A stretch of 64,000 bases of DNA, taken from positions 3,038,001-3,102,000 of the forward strand of contig JAQSEB010000059.1 in assembly GCA_030063045.1 (NCBI GenBank), in the 5' to 3' direction. Shown here piece after piece: positions 45,797-59,717 of the stretch (position 1 is the stretch's first letter; the number at the start of each line of letters is the position of its first letter). A program made the translations under genes and the position numbers. The stretch is from Pratylenchus scribneri. Taxonomy: Eukaryota; Nematoda; Chromadorea; Rhabditida; Pratylenchidae. The notes below the pieces were generated by a model. It had not been told where the DNA came from. It saw nothing but the letters and a program-made list of their open reading frames with translations, and did no database searches.

Positions 45797-48700
45797 ATGA
45801 CTCATAAATATGAGAAAGACCCAGGCTGGCAATATCTTCGACTCGCTCAAGACATTTTATTGAAAGTTTGAATTTGGGAATAACAAAAAATGATATAAAT
45901 TTAGGAACAAAATCGTCCATATGATTCGAAGAAGAATTGCTGGGTGCCGGGTTTGGCCATAATTCATTCAGATTGAATGAATTATTTTCCCCTATTTTCA
46001 GAATCGGAGGAAGGATATGTTGAGGCCGAAATAACCGCCACCAAAGGAGACCAAGTTACTGTAAAAGTGGCCGGAGGAGAAGTAGGGGAATAGAAGGGGG
46101 ATTGGAATTGAATTGAATGAATTTGCCATTGGCACATTTAGAAAACGGTCAAAAAGGAATTGATCCAGGAAATGAATCCGCCAAAATTCGAAAAGACCGT
46201 AATGAACATTCCATAGAGTATTAATATTAATGCCAATTTAAGGAGGATATGTCCAATTTGACTTTCCTCAACGATGCATCCGTCCTTTACAATCTCCGTT
46301 CCCGCTATAAGGCAATGCTCATTTATGTGGGTGAAAGGAATGATCATCCATTCCATCCGTATCCAATCCATATTTACACCAATTAGACTTATTCTGGATT
46401 GTTTTGTGTTGTGATCAATCCATACAAACGATTGCCCATTTACACTGATTCCGTTGCCCGAATGTATATGGGCAAACGGCGAACTGAAATGCCACCACAT
46501 TTATTCGCCGTTTCGGATGAAGCCTATCGAAATATGCTTCAAAATCGCGAGAATCAATCAATGTTGATCACAGGTTGAATTAGGGGTTGAACTGGAATGA
46601 TTTTTGTGAGGGAATAATTTTCAGGTGAATCGGGTGCCGGAAAAACGGAAAACACCAAAAAGGTGATTGCCTATTTCGCCTCTGTGGGGGCCAGTCAAGC
46701 CGAGGCCGCTGCTGCGGGTGCACCGGCAGCAGATGTGCCAAAAGGGAAAGCCGTAACATTGGAGGATCAAATTGTGGGGGAATACTAATGAAATATAATT
46801 TTGGGGAAACAATTCAAATTTGAAGGTGCAAACAAATCCAGTTTTGGAGGCATTTGGAAATGCCAAAACCGTTCGAAACAATAATTCATCCCGTTTTGGT
46901 AAATTCATTCGAATCCATTTCAATCGGGCCGGCAGAGTTGCCTCTTGCGATATTGAACATTGTGAGGGAGGGAAGAGGGCATTTGGCATTGAAATTGAAT
47001 TTAAATTAATTTGAGATCTTCTCGAAAAATCCCGTGTCATTCGGCAGGCCCCAGGCGAACGATGCTATCATATTTTCTATCAAATATTCTCCGGCTATAA
47101 GCCGGATTTGACCAAAAAATTGAAATTGAATAAACCATTGAAGGAATATTGGTCAGTGGCCCAGGCCGAATTGACCATCGATGGAGTGGACGATAAAGTG
47201 GGAAAATATATAATGGGAATATATTTGAGAATGGTTTAATATTTGGTAGGAAGAATTCAAATTGACGGATGAAGCATTCGATGTGCTGAATTTCAGTGAG
47301 ACTGAGAAAATGGATTGCTATAAAATAATGGCCGCAATAATGCATATGGGTGGGGGAATAATGATAGGGGAAATGGGAATAAATTTGAATGGAATTAAAT
47401 TGAAGGAAATATGAAATTCAAACAAAGACCCCGGGAGGAACAAGCCGAACCGGATGAGACGGAAGAGGCGGGGGCGGCTGCCGAAATGTATGGATGCGAT
47501 ATGGAAGTTAGTGGAATTGGACATAAATAAAAGGGGATTAATTTAAATTATAGCAAATGCTTCTTGCATTGACTAAACCCAGGTCAGTTCTTTATAAAAT
47601 TTGAATATTTATTTATGGGCAGAGTTCGTGTCGGGAATGAATGGGTTTCAAAGGGTCAAAATTTGGACCAAGTGAATTGGGCAATCGGCGCAATGTCCAA
47701 AGCACTTTATGCCCGTGTATTCGAATGGCTTGTCAAAAAGTGTAATTTGACCCTTGACCAAAAGGGTCTTTCCCGTGATTCATTCATTGGTGTCCTCGAC
47801 ATTGCCGGATTCGAAATATTCGATGTGAATTTGTTCTTTTGCTTTTCCTCTTCATTTCAATTTGTTTCCAGTTTAATAGTTTTGAACAACTTTGGATTAA
47901 TTTTGTGAATGAAAAATTGCAACAATTTTTCAACCACCATATGTTCGTCCTGGAACAGGAGGAATATGCCCGGGAGGGAATAGCCTGGACATTCATTGAT
48001 TTTGGATTGGATTTGCAAGCTTGCATTGAATTAATCGAAAAACCAATGGGTAAAATTATTTTGGCAAAAAATGAAGCCAATTAATGCATAAAGGTGTTAT
48101 ATCAATGTTGGACGAGGAATGCATTGTGCCAAAGGCAACGGATATGACTTATGCCCAAAAGTGAGCCAAAAATGAATTGAATTTAATTTGAATTGATGCT
48201 CACAGATTGGTTGACCAACATTTGGGCAAACATCCAAATTTTGAGAAGCCAAAACCGCCAAAAGGCAAACAAGGCGAAGCACATTTTGCGATGAGACATT
48301 ATGTGAATTTAATTAAGAATTAAAATATAAATGAATGGAATTTAGGCAGGCACAGTTCGTTATAATGTGACAAATTGGCTGGAAAAGAACAAAGATCCAC
48401 TGAATGACACACTTGTGTCCGTGTAAGTACAAATAATTAATAGAAACTAAATATGGATTATTCAATTTAATTAAAGAATGAAAGGTGCCAAAGGCAACCA
48501 ATTATTGGTGGATGTTTGGGCCGATTATCAAACACAGGAGGAGGCGGCCGAAGCCAACAAAAAGGGAGGGGGCGGAAAGAAGAAAGGCAAATCTGGCTCA
48601 TTCATGACCGTGTCCATGCTTTATCGTGAATCATTGAACAATTTGATGAATATGCTCCACAAAACACATCCTCACTTCATTCGATGCGTTCGTTTCGTTC

Positions 48701-51700
48701 CATTTTGAACATATTCAAATTTTGATTATTTTTAGATTATTCCAAATGAGAAAAAACAATCCGGAATGATCGATGCCGCCCTCGTCCTCAACCAATTGAC
48801 TTGTAATGGAGTGTTGGAGGGAATTCGCATTTGCCGAAAGGGTTTCCCCAATCGATTGCCCCATGCCGACTTCAAAGTGCGTTACGGTATTTTGGCTGCG
48901 GATGAGGCCCGTTCCAGCACTGATCCAAAAGTGGCCAGTTCAAATATTCTCGACAAATTGGTGTCCAATAAAGAATTGCAACCAGAAAATTACAAAGTTG
49001 GACACACAAAAGTGTTCTTCAAGGCCGGCGTTTTGGCATCAATCGAGGAGTTGAGGGACAAAAAGATGAATGATTTGATGACTTTGTTCCAATGTGCTTG
49101 TCGCGCTTATTTGGCAAAAATTGACGCGGCAAGGAAGAAAAAACAATTGGATGCTTATTATATTGTCCAAGTAATATTAAATAATTTATTATTTAAATGA
49201 TATTTCCTCCATTTAGCGAAATATTCGTTCCTGGTGTGTCCTCCGAACTTGGGATTGGTATTTGCTTTATGGAAAAGTGAAGCCATTATGCAAAGGGGAT
49301 AAAGGTGTGGAAGAATTGGAAAAGATGGAAGCCGAATTGAAGGCAGCAGAGGAGGCGGTGGCTAAACAGGAAGAGTCAAGAAAGGCTGCCGAAGCGGAAC
49401 ATGCAAAATTGGCGGAGGAACGTAAAAAATTGCAGGAAGATTTGGAATTGGCCAGAAAAGGAGGAAATGCGGTGGAGGCGGTCAGTGCCAAAAATAAATA
49501 AATAAATTGATTATTTTTGATTAGGAAGTAATGAGTTTGAATGCGCAAAAGACAGAATTGGAACGAAAAGTGGAGGATGCCAAGGACAGATTGCACGAAC
49601 AACAACAAAGAGTGGAGGACAATCAACGAAATTTGAAAAGGGCCGAAAAGGAGAAAGATTCATTGAATGAACAAATTGAGGGAATGGAAGAGAATTTGAA
49701 AAGGGTGGAAGAGGAGAAGAAAAAAATGGACGAAAAAATTCGAGAAAGACATGAAGCCATCGCCCAACAGGATGAAGCAATAGCAAATGCGAATAAAGAG
49801 AGGAAAAAAGCAGAGGAGGAGAACAGAAGATTGGCCGAATCATTGCAGGCCGAAGCAGAAAAGAATGCGCAAGCGGCGAGATCAAAGGCAAAATTGGAAA
49901 AATCAATTGAGGATATTGAGGACACATTGGACCGAGAACGGAGACAACGGATGGAAGTGGAAAAGACAAAAAAGAAATTGGAATCTGAATTACATTTGGT
50001 GCAGGAACAAGTGGAGGAATTCCAGAAAAGGAAAGCCGAAACAGAGGCAAAACAACAAGGAGTTGAGGCCAGTGTGAATGAATTGAATGCAAAATTGGAT
50101 GAACAAAATGGAATTGTCAGTAAAATGCAGCGACATTTGAAGGATCAATCGACACGATTAGTGGAATTGGAAGAAGAATTGGAACAGGAAAGAAGCAGTA
50201 GGGCAAAAAGTGACAAAAGCCGAGGAACAATGCAAGCCCAATTGGACGAATTGAATGATGCCATCGATGAGGAGGCGGGCAAGGCGGCGGCACAAATGGA
50301 ATTGAGCAAGAAAAAGGATTTGGAATTGTTGAAATTGCGACAAGAATTGGAGGAAATAAATCAACGAAGTGAAGTGCAATTATCGGCAATGAGGAAGAAA
50401 AATGCGGATGAAGCCGGGGAATTGAATGAAAGATTGGAACAATTACAGGGGTCGAGGGCAAAAGCGGAAAAGGACAAAGATGCGCTGAGAAGGCAATTGG
50501 AAGATGTTCAAGGACAACAACAAGAGGAACAAAGGCAAAGGAATGAACACGAAAGACAGACAAAGAATTTCGAGGCCCAAGTCTATGAATTGCAAGCGAG
50601 ATATGATGAACAACATAGATTGATCCAGGAATTACAATCTGGCAAACAAAGGCTGCAAACAGAGACGGGCGATCAGGAACAACAATTGGAGGAAATGGAA
50701 AGCCAATTGACGCAAATGGGCAAAAGAAAGGCCCAGGCATTGGCCCAATTGGAGGATTCAAAGAGAATGTTGGAGGAAGAACATCAAGAAAGGATGGAAG
50801 TGAGTGCAAATGTGAAGGCATTGGAACATGACATTGAACAAATTAGGGAGGCAATTGATGAGGAAATGCAAAGCAAAGAGGAAATATTGAAGCAATTGAG
50901 TAAGGCAAAGGCCGAGGCACAACAATGGAGGGCCAAATTTGAGGGAGAAGGATTGGTGGCAGCCGACGAATTGGAGGAGGAGAGGCGAAGGAGGATGAAT
51001 AAAAAATTGGAAATTAGTGACCATTTGGCCGAATTGAACACAAAATTAACAAATGTGGAAAAAGTGAATTCAAAGGTGCCTAAAAATAAATTGGGGAAAA
51101 TATATTTGGTTTATTCCATTTTGAAGCTTTTGGCGGATGCGGAAGAAGCAAGGGCAGAAGCCGAAAGAGCCCAAACTCAAATTTTGCAATGGCAAAAGAA
51201 GCAAGAAGCGCATGAACAAATTCTGAATGATTGGCGAAAACAATGCGATGAATTAAGCATTCAAATTGAGCGGACACAGGAGGAATGCAGACGAAGTGTT
51301 GCCGATGTATGGGGAAATGGGGGATGAATTGGGATATATTCATTTTGGATAGGTTTATGCACTGCAAGGAGCATCCAGCACATTGTCTGATCAGGCAGAG
51401 GAATTGAGAAGGGAAAACAAAACATTGGCATTGAATTTGAGAGATTTACAAGTGAATTAATTTTGCAAAAATATAAATCAATTTTATATTAATTGAAGGA
51501 TCAATTATCGAATGGGCAAAGGAATATGCACGAAGTGCAGAAAAAGATTCGGCAATTGGAATTGGAAAAGGAGGAATTACAACATAATTTGGATGAGGCC
51601 GAAACGGCCTTGGAAATTGAGGAAGGAAAAGTGCAAAGATTACAAATTGAAGTGAAAAATTGGCAAAATTAATAAAATAAAATGATCATATTTTAAGGTG

Positions 51701-53662
51701 GCACAAATCCGTGCCGAAATTGACCGGCGAATTCGGGAAAAGGAGGAGGACTTTGAGAATACCGTAAAAAATCATCAAAGGGCGATTGAATCAATTCGGA
51801 CATCGCTGGAAAATGAGCAAAGAGGAAAGCAAACTTTGATGCAGGCAAAGAAGAAATTGGAAACGGACATAAATGATTTGGAATTGGGATTGGATATGGC
51901 GAATAAAACGAATATGGAGGCCCAAAAAAGCATCAAGAAAATGATTGCCCAAATACAGGAATTGCAATTACAGGCAAGGAAATAGATGGTTGGGTGGTCA
52001 TTTTATGGCATTTTTGCAGGTGGAAGAGGAACAGAGACGAAGGGAAGAACAACGGGAGAATTTCCTGATGAGTGAAAAGTATCAAAAAATTGAATTAAAT
52101 TATAATTAAAATTGTGAATATTTTTAGGAAATTGAATGTTGTTTTGAGCGAAAGAGATGAATTGATTGTACGAAAGGAAACAACGGATAGGGAAAAAATG
52201 CGAATTGAAATGGAAGTGCACGAGGAAAGGGCCAGAAAAACGGATTTACAAGCAGACAATTCGGCGAGTTTCTTTATTGTAATATATGGAATTAATTTAA
52301 TTAAATATTTCATTTGGATTATCTTTGGGATTAGGAGGGAAATTGAGATTTTGGTGCGGTGTACAGTATTCTAAAAAATGTTTATCACTTCAGAAATAAA
52401 AAAAATATAAGGGAGAGGAAAAAGGGTTTATTAAAAAGGCGGATTGGGGCAATATTTGATGGATAGGGCGGTGACAGGGTCGATTAGGCAAAAAGTGGGT
52501 GGGGCTACAGTAGGACAAATAGGAAAGTGCATTGACATACCCACCTTCAATAAAATCTTTCCTTCTTCTTCTCTAATCTCTATTTATTGAGAAAAACAAA
52601 TGTTCCTTTTATGGAATCTGGAAGGGAATTAAATTGACAAAATAAATTCAAATTGAACAAAATTTTATAAAATTAATATATATTAAATAATGTGGGAATA
52701 GTTTTATATTTGTAAGGATTTTTGAAGAAATTTATATGTGACTAATTTCCTTCATTTAAACAGTATACGGTATACAGTATATTAATACCCAATTCCTTTT
52801 CAGCAATTGACGGCAGCCCGAAGGCAAGTGGAAAATGATTTGCAAATAACAAAGGTAAATAATAGAAATTGGAATTATTATTTGGGCGGCATAAATTTTA
52901 GACGGAATTGGACAAAACATTGAGTGAATTGAAAGTGGCAGAGGAGGCATCCAAAAAAGTGACCGGGGATGTGGCCAGATTGACGGAGGAATTGCGAAAT
53001 GAGCAACACCATCATGACCATTTGGAGAGGCAAAAAAGAGGATTAGAATCACAATTAAATGTGCTGATGAGGGAGAAGGGAAATAATCAAATTGAATTAA
53101 TTTATTTATTTATTAAAGGAATTGAAATTGCGTTTGGACCAGGCCGAGGCAACCGTCCAAAGAATTGGCCAACGAACGGTGGACCAATTGCAACAATTGA
53201 TTTTGGCAAGAAATCATGAATTGGATTTGGAGCAAAAACGGCACAAAGACATAATCCGGCAAATGAATAAATCCGAAAGAGAATGCAGGGAACAACAATT
53301 CCAAGTGGAGGAACAGAAAAAGAGTTGCGCAAAAATGCAGGAATTAATCGAAAAATTGCAATCAAAAATTAAAGTGCACAAAAAGCAAATTGAGGAGGCG
53401 GTCAGCCAAAATAATTCATTTCAATTTTAATTCAATTTAGGAGGAAGTTTCGGCGATGAATTTGCAAAAATTCCGTCAAATTCAATCTCAATTGAATGAA
53501 TCGGAGGAACGCGCGGATGAGGCCGAAAATTCATTGATGCGTGTCCGGTCCAAAATTCGAGTGAATGCACCGCCAAATGCACTCAGTTCGGGGAGGGCAT
53601 TCTCCACCGGATTGGCACGGGCCGCAAGCGCAATGAATTTTTCGAATGGGCCATCAAAATGA
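45797..53662 (+). CDS. Muscle-type class II myosin heavy chain (UNC-54/MYO-3-like)
   Basis: About 30 small-intron exons run from ATG 45797 ([15 protein letters not shown]) to TGA 53660-53662. SH3-like N-terminal domain; P-loop [10 protein letters not shown] (after 46624); switch [13 protein letters not shown]; switch [10 protein letters not shown] (about 47800); lysine/glycine loop 2 [13 protein letters not shown]; actin-binding HPHFIRC; SH1 helix [17 protein letters not shown]; converter/lever ending [13 protein letters not shown]. From about 49300 on it is one continuous coiled-coil rod, mostly in a single 1.5-kb exon (49531-51075). It ends with a short non-helical tail ([10 protein letters not shown]). 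All motor residues are present, so it should be an active thick-filament motor of muscle. Sequence words resemble both UNC-54 and MYO-3, so I do not assign the paralogue. Intron 52264-52803 is 540 bp and starts GCGAGT. Confidence 0.93.
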
Positions 53663-53821
53663 ATGAATGAAAATTGAAATTTTGGAATAAATAATTTAGG
53701 CAAAATAAACACAAAATGAATAATATTCAATTAAAATTAAATAATAGTAATGAAATGGAATAATCAAATCAAATTAAATGTTAGTAATAAAATTGGATTA
53801 ATTGGAATTGTTTTCATAATT

Positions 53822-55390
53822 TTATGCACTTCTTGTCCCCCACTGCTGTTGAATGGTAAAGAGGGGGCCAACGGCGGATTCTTTTTTGGAGAAAATTCGG
53901 CTAAATGTTGATTTATATGCATTCCGATATTCAGAACTGAATGAAAATATGAAACATATTTATATTTAATTTGTGCCACAACCTGCAGGCAATTAGGATT
54001 GGAGCACTCATTCCGCTGGTAATAATGGAAAGGCAGGTGACAATTGAAATCAAAATATTCGCCAAATTTGCGGAAATTGAATCGGCTAAAAATTGGTCAG
54101 CCAAAATGGAATGAACAATCCAATTTGAGAATGAACGGATTAAATCGGTGATTAGATTTCGGGCAGCAGAAATCAGTACCCAACCAATCAAAAGTACCCC
54201 GGAAATAATCAAAACGGAACGAAGAGTTCGTCGAGTGCCCACATTTTCTTGAAATTAAAATGATTTTATGAAAATATTTTGTCATTTTTATTCATTTGAT
54301 TACGTTCATTGCCTCCAGACGAATTGGTCATTCCTCTTTGTTGGCACAAAAATTTGGCAAAAATGAGGGAATAATTGAGGAGGGTGAGCGACAAAACAGA
54401 ATAACTGATTGGATTGTTCAGAACATCGGAATAGAGGCCAGTGTTACAAAAAAGTGATCTGTTAAAAATTAGGAATTAGTGGACATATTCCTCTGCCTGA
54501 ACTAACCGATAATATGGCAAATTAATGATTGTCCAAACATTGAATACACCAATGCTGGCGAATGTGCCAAAAATGAGGCAAATAATGGAAGAAAGCAGGG
54601 AGAATATTTTAATGGTGGAAGGCGAAATAAAATGCATTCTTTTTTGGGGAAAATGAATGAATATTAAAATGAATGGATTGGGCAAACCTCATTGGAAATT
54701 GAATGATTAAAAGACGTTCAAGGGAAATGAAGAAAATGGCCAAAAATGAGGCATAGGAACAGCCGGCGGAAAACATCAAAGCAAAAAGACAAACATTGAA
54801 ATGGATGTGGGGAATGCCGAAAATGAGGGCACAAAAATTGATGAGGAAAGGAAAAACGACGGGAATTTGGCAAATTGAATCAAAAAGAATGAGGGAATTG
54901 CAAAGTTTGGAGAGGGAACTGAAAATGGGGAATGAATGGTTTTAGGGGGTTCATTCATATGGATTACATTTTGTTGACGGTGACAATGATCAAACTCAAA
55001 TTGAGAAGAATTGAAATTAAGGCAAAAATGGAAGGCAAAATGATCCAAGGAAGGAAAGGCAGCATCACACCCTTTTGATCATACCAAATCAGCGTATTAT
55101 TATAATATGAATCAGACTGTGGATGAATGAATGAATAAATGGAAATTGAATTGGCACTTTACCTTGATTTTGTCCAAATAATGGGCAAAAGCACATTTGG
55201 GCACAGTAATTTGATGGCCCAACGATGATAAATGGAAAATGGCTGATGATTTTTCTTGTGCCTCCAAAAATGCAAATTTCCCAGCCAAATTGTCCAAATC
55301 CCATTTTGCATTTTCTGTTATATTTAAATAGGAACAAATTTCACCGGTTTTTCGGTAAATTTCCAAAGATTGAGAAAAATTGTTGCTCAT
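53822..55390 (-). CDS. Orphan nematode serpentine receptor (rhodopsin-like, srsx-like)
   Basis: Starts at ATG 55390. The first exon (55163-55390) is hydrophilic with glycosylation sites NFS and NIT. Seven membrane segments follow on later exons: TM1 WIILPSIFALISILLNLSLI (about 55030), TM2 CNSLILFDSICQIPVVFPFL, TM3 ASFLAIFFISLERLLII with an ERL motif in place of DRY, TM4 SSIICLIFGTFASIGVF, TM5 ISYSVLSLTLLNYSLIFAKF, TM6 RSVLIISGVLLIGWVLIS and TM7 SIVTCLSIITSGMSAPILI. The tail ends QWGTRSA at 53822. The general shape suits the nematode chemoreceptor/peptide receptor superfamily; the srsx label is tentative. Confidence 0.65.
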
Positions 55391-55433
55391 TTTGATGGAT
55401 GCGAAATGTGAGAATTAATTGGTTCCTTCTTCG

Positions 55434-55442
55434 TTTTATATA
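55434..55442 (-). promoter_or_regulatory. TATA-like box upstream of orphan GPCR
   Basis: Minus-strand TATATAAAA lies about 45-50 bp before the start codon at 55390. Confidence 0.4.
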
Positions 55443-55729
55443 TTATAATTTGGGAAGGCAAATTCGTGGAAAATGTTTTTTTGCCAATTAATTTTTGTAT
55501 TTTTTCAGTCGTCTCGCCAATGCCAATTCCCTTAAAAAATGGAATAAATAAACCAAAGGGAAAGTCGGGAATTTGCACGCAACATTGAAAATTGCCAATT
55601 TTGAGGGGGGAATTTGCGTGGTATGATCAAAAGTATGTACTCAAAAAAAATGTAATTTTCGTTCTGTAATGTTCATTTTTAGTACAAATAATTTATTCGA
55701 ATAAAAATATTTTATAATTTGTTTACAAC

Positions 55730-58700
55730 TCAATTTGACCATTCTTCTCGACCTCTTTCGATTTCTCCTGAATTTCCTGCTTCCTCCACATCATTTTCTG
55801 TGCATTTTGCCATCAACAAAGGTGATCGACCAATTCCATCCCAGAAAAGTGTGATCACCGAAGGACGTGCCTAAAATGTAAATTTATAATGTTGAGGGGA
55901 ATACGGTGGGGGATTACGGATTTGTTCCAAAATGAATGGAGGGAATCGCCCCTTCCACTGTCCCCATCCCCTCCATTTGATGATGAATTGCTTCCTCTTT
56001 TGCCCTTTCCCTTTTGTTGTTGTTTTGGCTTTTTCTCCTCAATTTGTTCCTTTTTTTGTGCCTCCTTCCTTTCCATTTTAGTATTATTTGGCTTTGATTT
56101 TGACGATGAACCCAAAGATGTTGAACTTTCGGAAATATCCGACATTTGAGGGGGCGCCGAAATTTTTGACCTCGGCAACAGTGATTTTCGGCGGGGAGTG
56201 AAAATATTCGTTGATGAATTTGGTTGCCCTTCATTATTATTTTTTGTACATTTTTCTTCTTCTTCCGTTGGCTCCAATGTATCCCTGAATTGCATAATTC
56301 ACTCACTCAATTATTATTTATGAATATTTCATTTCATTTCCCACCTTTTTGCCTTCTTTTTTTCGTCCATTGTTGATTCTCCTTCGGATGCCCTTCTTTT
56401 GTGCTGTGCCATTCTTTTTTCCCCGAATATTTCTGTCAACAATTTCCTTTTTTCCCCCTTCCCATTCCCGTCAAAATTATGAATTGTATTTGGCCTCTGC
56501 TGTAGTCCCTCATTTTCATCTCCTTTCATTTTTTGTCCATTTTTTGGTCCATTTGATGAGTAGAATTTTTCCAATTTATTCCAAGACAATAATGTTCCGC
56601 CCCTTGGCGTTTTTGTTGTGGCCAATGAGCGGCGAATAATTGGGCCAGCCTTCTTTTTTGCATCCCTCCATGTTCGAGTGAGGAAAACATAAAGGAGTGG
56701 ATTGGCGCATGAATTGATTGGGTAGAAGAGGACAAGACACCATTTGGCACTGCTCAAAGTGATCAACGGCAATCCCAATGCAGCTGTCAAACCTTTTAAT
56801 GGAATATTGTATTTCCTCCCTTTAATATCAGTATATCCTCTTTCAATTTTTGTATCCATCTTGATCTTTTAATTCTATGAAATCTTTTTAATGGTATCGA
56901 AACTTGTTTGAATTGTAAAAACTTCTTTCAACATTTATTCCATGATTTGCTGCAAATTTTATCCAATAAATTTTGTTTTTCCTCTCTGAAATTTATAATT
57001 CCGCCCTTTTTATTAGAAATTGACCCTAGAGTGGCTCTGAAAATTATAAACCCTATGACTTTTAGTTGAGGGAATACGGTAATTGGAGAAAATTGGAGGG
57101 AATTGAGAGAGAATTAATTACCAAAGAAAAGGGTCGGCACCCAACAAAGCATGTCAGTGCCAATCAGAACCAAAGTCCTCCTCAAAATTTGCCTATCCTC
57201 TTCTTGTCTGGTGGTGGAAATTGCTTTTGATCGGCGAAGTGTGCAATTGAGGAGAATATAAATGAAAATCATTGAGGCAAATGCAAAACCACTGAATGAG
57301 AGGCCAAACAATAAATAAAACTGTAAATTAATGAAAGTGTAATGATTAAGGATGGATTGGATGAATGGACTTTGTCAATTGGATTTTGAATATGAAGTGG
57401 AAGACAAATGCTGGAATGTTGGTAGGAGGAAATGCCAAAAAGTGGCAAAACTGCCATTCCAATGGAATAAATATAGCCTAATAGAAGGGAAATTCCGGCA
57501 CAAAGTGGGCTCAAATGACGACCGTAAAAAGCAAATCTAATATTGAAGAATGAATGAAGGGAGATGGAAATTGATGGAAAGCACCTTGAATTGTAGAAAA
57601 TTTCAATGGCAATCATTAACATTGAAAAAATGGACAATTCCGAAGCAAAAACGGAGAGGAAACCGGCGAGGGCACATCCATTGCCAGTTTGCCATTCCAC
57701 CGCATAATTATAATATTCATTGGCCGTTCGCAAATCGGCAAATGCCAAAATTGCCAAATAAACTCCTAAAAAATGAATGAATTTATTCATTTAAAAAACA
57801 CTATTTTGCCTGTCAAAAAGTCAGCCAATGAAAGATTCAACATGAATAAATAATGCAATCGCATTTTCCTTTGCCATGCCGCACAAATCACTGCCCAAAC
57901 GGCCAAATTGCCAAATATTGCGCCAATCCACATTGGCCAAATGACCAATCTTGGCAAATTACTACAAAATATATTTTAATAAAAAAAATAATAAATTTAC
58001 TTGACAATATCCTCGCATGGATTGAGTGCATCCGGTTGAGGTGTGCACGAAATATTCAAATAGAATTGGTCAACAATCGCATTTTGGTCACATTTTCGGA
58101 CAAGTCGAAATGCCTTGCCCAATTCATCATCATTGAATGCTAAAAACACAATAATAAATTCCAATTTCATTTGCATTTTTGGTGCCACCTTTTAATTCCC
58201 CCTTTTTTATTGTTCCATTCAATTCAATTTTTGTTTGTTTCAATTCCACTTTTTTGTACCATTCTGCCAATTCCTTGAACAATTCATCGCCCCCATCCTG
58301 CACAAAAACGTGCCTTCGCCTTCTTATTGCTTCCTCAAAATTAATAATATTTATTTTTTCAATGGAATTTGTCCAACTTCCTCTTTTCCATCCTCTTTGC
58401 ACATTCTTCGTTGAATTTCTCGATAATTTTCCTCCAAATTCTTTTCCTCATTTCCGCTTCCATCTTTTTGCCTTTTCCTTGAATAAAAATCACGGCTGGC
58501 ATATTTGAAGAAGCAACAATGATGGGAATATGTGAATTCGGCTTGGACCAAATTTGGGAATGCCAAAACTGGGGGAAGTTGTTTTAGGCGAGGAACAAAT
58601 TGAAGGTTCAATCTTTTCAATGGGCGAAGGCCGACATGGGGAAGGAGGGAAATTGAGGAGCCGGAAATGTCCAAATGTTCGATGTGAAGAATTCCATCGA

Positions 58701-59717
58701 AGGCGTTTGGATGGATTTGGTCAAGTCGAGGATTACCGGACAATTTCCTTAATTATATAAATGGATGGATGGAATTCATTGAAATTGAAATTCAAACAGA
58801 AAAATGAATTTGGATCCAGCAAATGCCTGTGGGCCAATTGTTCGAAGGCATCGTCCATTCCCATTAAAATCAACATTTTTAACTGCAACATTCCGAATTG
58901 CCCCTTTGCCAATTTGGCGAAGGCAATTTCCCGAAAAGTCGATTCTTTCAATTGGCAGCACATTTTGGGCCGATTCCATCTCCATTTTTGGCAATTCCCT
59001 CAAATCATTATTCCGCACTATTCTTTTTAATAAAATTGTTTTTTTTTTTTGGTTAAATTTGTCAATTAACTGACAATGTTTGAAGTCGAGGATTTTCCCG
59101 TAACATTGTTCCCTCCCAATGCACCAAATTTGGACAATTTGAGATTCTTCTAAGAAAGAAAAATGTAAATGAATTGGAAAGGAGACAAACATTTTCCTGA
59201 GTGTTTGGAGTCCGGCAAATGCCCTTGAATGGACTCTTTTCAATTGAAGGCAACTGTCCAAAAATAATTCCTCCAAATTTGGCACAATTTGCAGCGATTT
59301 TGGGCCCAATTCAATTAATGAAACATTAAATAAAAAACTGAAAATAATCATCATTTTGTCCCCAAATATTTACATTGTACTAATTGAATGGCCTGCGGTT
59401 ATTTTGGCCCCAATGCTCGAACCAATTTGTTTCACTCCTTCACCCGAACAACAACATTTTGCCCCCCTCCCTGGCCTTCTTGGAATTGTGCATTCACAAC
59501 CACCTAACCAAATATCCTTTGAAGAATTTGTGGTGGCCGTAGTGAAAAGCTGATTGATAATAATACTAATGAATTGTTTGGAAATAATTCCAACCTTTTT
59601 ACAACTTCTCTCAAACAATAATTCTGGAGGCAATGAAAATTCGGGTGATCGAAATGAATGCACAAATTTTAACAAAATGAGAAATAAAATTGATGGCAAA
59701 ATTAGTATCTTGGTCAT
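55730..59717 (-). CDS. fshr-1: LRR glycoprotein-hormone-type receptor (FSHR-1 / LGR)
   Basis: Signal peptide [21 protein letters not shown] at 59717. A Cys-rich LRR cap follows ([17 protein letters not shown]), then leucine-rich repeats across several exons ([53 protein letters not shown]). The hinge has the two hallmarks of glycoprotein hormone receptors, [12 protein letters not shown] and [10 protein letters not shown]. The 7TM block matches LGRs: [51 protein letters not shown]6 [18 protein letters not shown] and TM7 with NPLLYVF. A long Lys/Ser-rich cytoplasmic tail (56340 down to 55730) is much larger than in vertebrate receptors. In C. elegans fshr-1 acts in stress, immunity and neuromuscular control. 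Exons upstream of 59360 and the last splice (AAATCC, then GCACGT) are less certain. Confidence 0.87.

Noticed and set aside
49511..50821. Long minus-strand open frames in the myosin rod
   Set aside because: Antisense shadows of the coiled-coil exon, whose plus-strand reading is unambiguous.
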